NCBI GenBank assembly: GCA_002633005.1
Contig: NMRA01000037.1
Location: 592,703 to 656,702, forward strand
Length of the DNA stretch: 64,000 nt
Direction of reading: 5' to 3'
Source: Phoronis australis
Taxonomy: Eukaryota; Phoronida; Phoronidae
Position numbers and translations under genes: made by a program. Below the pieces are notes generated by a model. The model did no database searches. It was not told where the DNA came from and was given only the letters and a program-made list of their open reading frames with translations. Below, one piece after another: positions 63,376-64,000 of the stretch. Position 1 is the stretch's first letter. Each line of letters begins with the position of its first letter.

Positions 63376-63644
63376 ATGTAGTATGTTGTACTTAGCAAAA
63401 TGGAAAGGCATGGTCATTGTCTCCTCAATAGGCTAGGGGCAAAATGTGAGTAATCTTCATAATACAAGCACATCCTATACACCAGTTGCTTAAAGCACCA
63501 CAGAAACATAGAATTAAAAACAAATTTACCAACATACGAGATTAGCACAGCATTAGAATGCCAGAAACAAATTTCTACTTGGAACTTTTCCTTCATAGTC
63601 ACGAAGTAACACAAAGTATACACCTGAAGACCTATGAAAATACN

Positions 63645-64000
63645 ATGTCAGGGTTTCTCCAGGCATATGCAGTGAGAACCCGCCTCAAGGCTCCAATACC
63701 CTCGTCACTTTGAAAGGCAGGATGTTCCGGTAGTGACCTGTGCAAGTCTCGTTCTATCTCATCTGTTGCGAGCGTTGACTTGCCAGAGCTTTGTTCAACT
63801 AGAGAGGCATAGTAACCTGGATGTGTGGCAAGCTGGAATGACAGGGAAGCCATTCAAAGTGGAACTATTGCCGAACTGAGAACGAAATACACAAAGAAGA
63901 ATGCAAAAAACATGACATAAATCTTGGACATAGACTATCTCAACCATAGGGCAAAGTGTGAGAACCAGTTAAGCAAGGAGACTTATAGTTATTGAAGCTA
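63645..64000 (-). CDS. TBC1D9: Second copy of the TBC arginine-finger exon and flank
   Basis: 63645-63832 repeats 62301-62488 with a handful of silent changes and encodes the same [20 protein letters not shown] through AYAWRNPD. The flank to 64000 also matches the intron right of 62488. The copy starts right after the N at 63644 and is cut off by it two bases before the exon end. Because the exon that should come first (62944-63052) lies between the copies, this order would be odd for a real gene; an allelic contig misplaced by the assembler fits better. Confidence 0.7.

Overview
The window looks like a piece of a highly heterozygous, repeat-rich invertebrate deuterostome genome, most likely a lancelet (Branchiostoma). 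The evidence is small animal-type exons with GT/AG introns, conserved animal genes (a TBC1D8/9 Rab-GAP, a transgelin/calponin gene, a C2H2 zinc-finger gene, a CHK/EcKinase-like kinase), many decayed mobile elements, and two tandem near-identical blocks that start at single N bases, as unresolved alleles would in a draft assembly. The species call is inference. No bacterial features are present.

Layout. 1-8.2 kb: fragments of a terminal-inverted-repeat family (CAGTGGCGGATC / CAGGGGCGGATC), a hAT transposase relic, a ~58-bp minisatellite, a foldback element, a dead gene with FEN/XPG-nuclease-like motifs and a Cys-rich tail (5.0-6.8 kb), and a 152-bp satellite (7.5-8.2 kb). 8.2-16.8 kb: AT-rich sequence with no gene I can support. 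16.8-19.2 kb: relics of a Ty3-type gag/protease and of a non-LTR element whose 2A-like motif (NPGP) has decayed. 19.2-27.9 kb: a five-exon transgelin gene on + whose first two exons occur twice. 28.7-29.1 kb: assembly gap. 29.4-35.75 kb: a dead Ty3/gypsy-type LTR retrotransposon on - with 80-bp LTRs, clear primer-binding site and polypurine tract, and a ~2.6-kb insertion in its integrase. 35.76-37.74 kb: a diverged second copy of the transgelin exon-4 region with an intact exon 4. 40.7-42.2 kb: a 12-finger C2H2 protein on -. 44.7-47.9 kb: a two-exon CHK-family kinase on -, followed at 48.4-50.0 kb by a broken tandem copy carrying a 250-bp MITE. 52.3-63.1 kb: thirteen exons of a TBC1D8/9-family Rab-GAP on - (N-terminus lies beyond the right edge), with tRNA-like SINE relics and a 1.25-kb multi-unit repeat in its introns. 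63.65-64.0 kb: a second copy of the first TBC exon.

The four live genes are unrelated in function (actin-associated CH protein, DNA-binding protein, small-molecule kinase, Rab GTPase regulator); there is no operon-like logic. The interest lies in the mobile elements, the segmental duplications (transgelin exon 4, CHK kinase), and the evidence that single-N positions are contig joins, some of which create false duplications.
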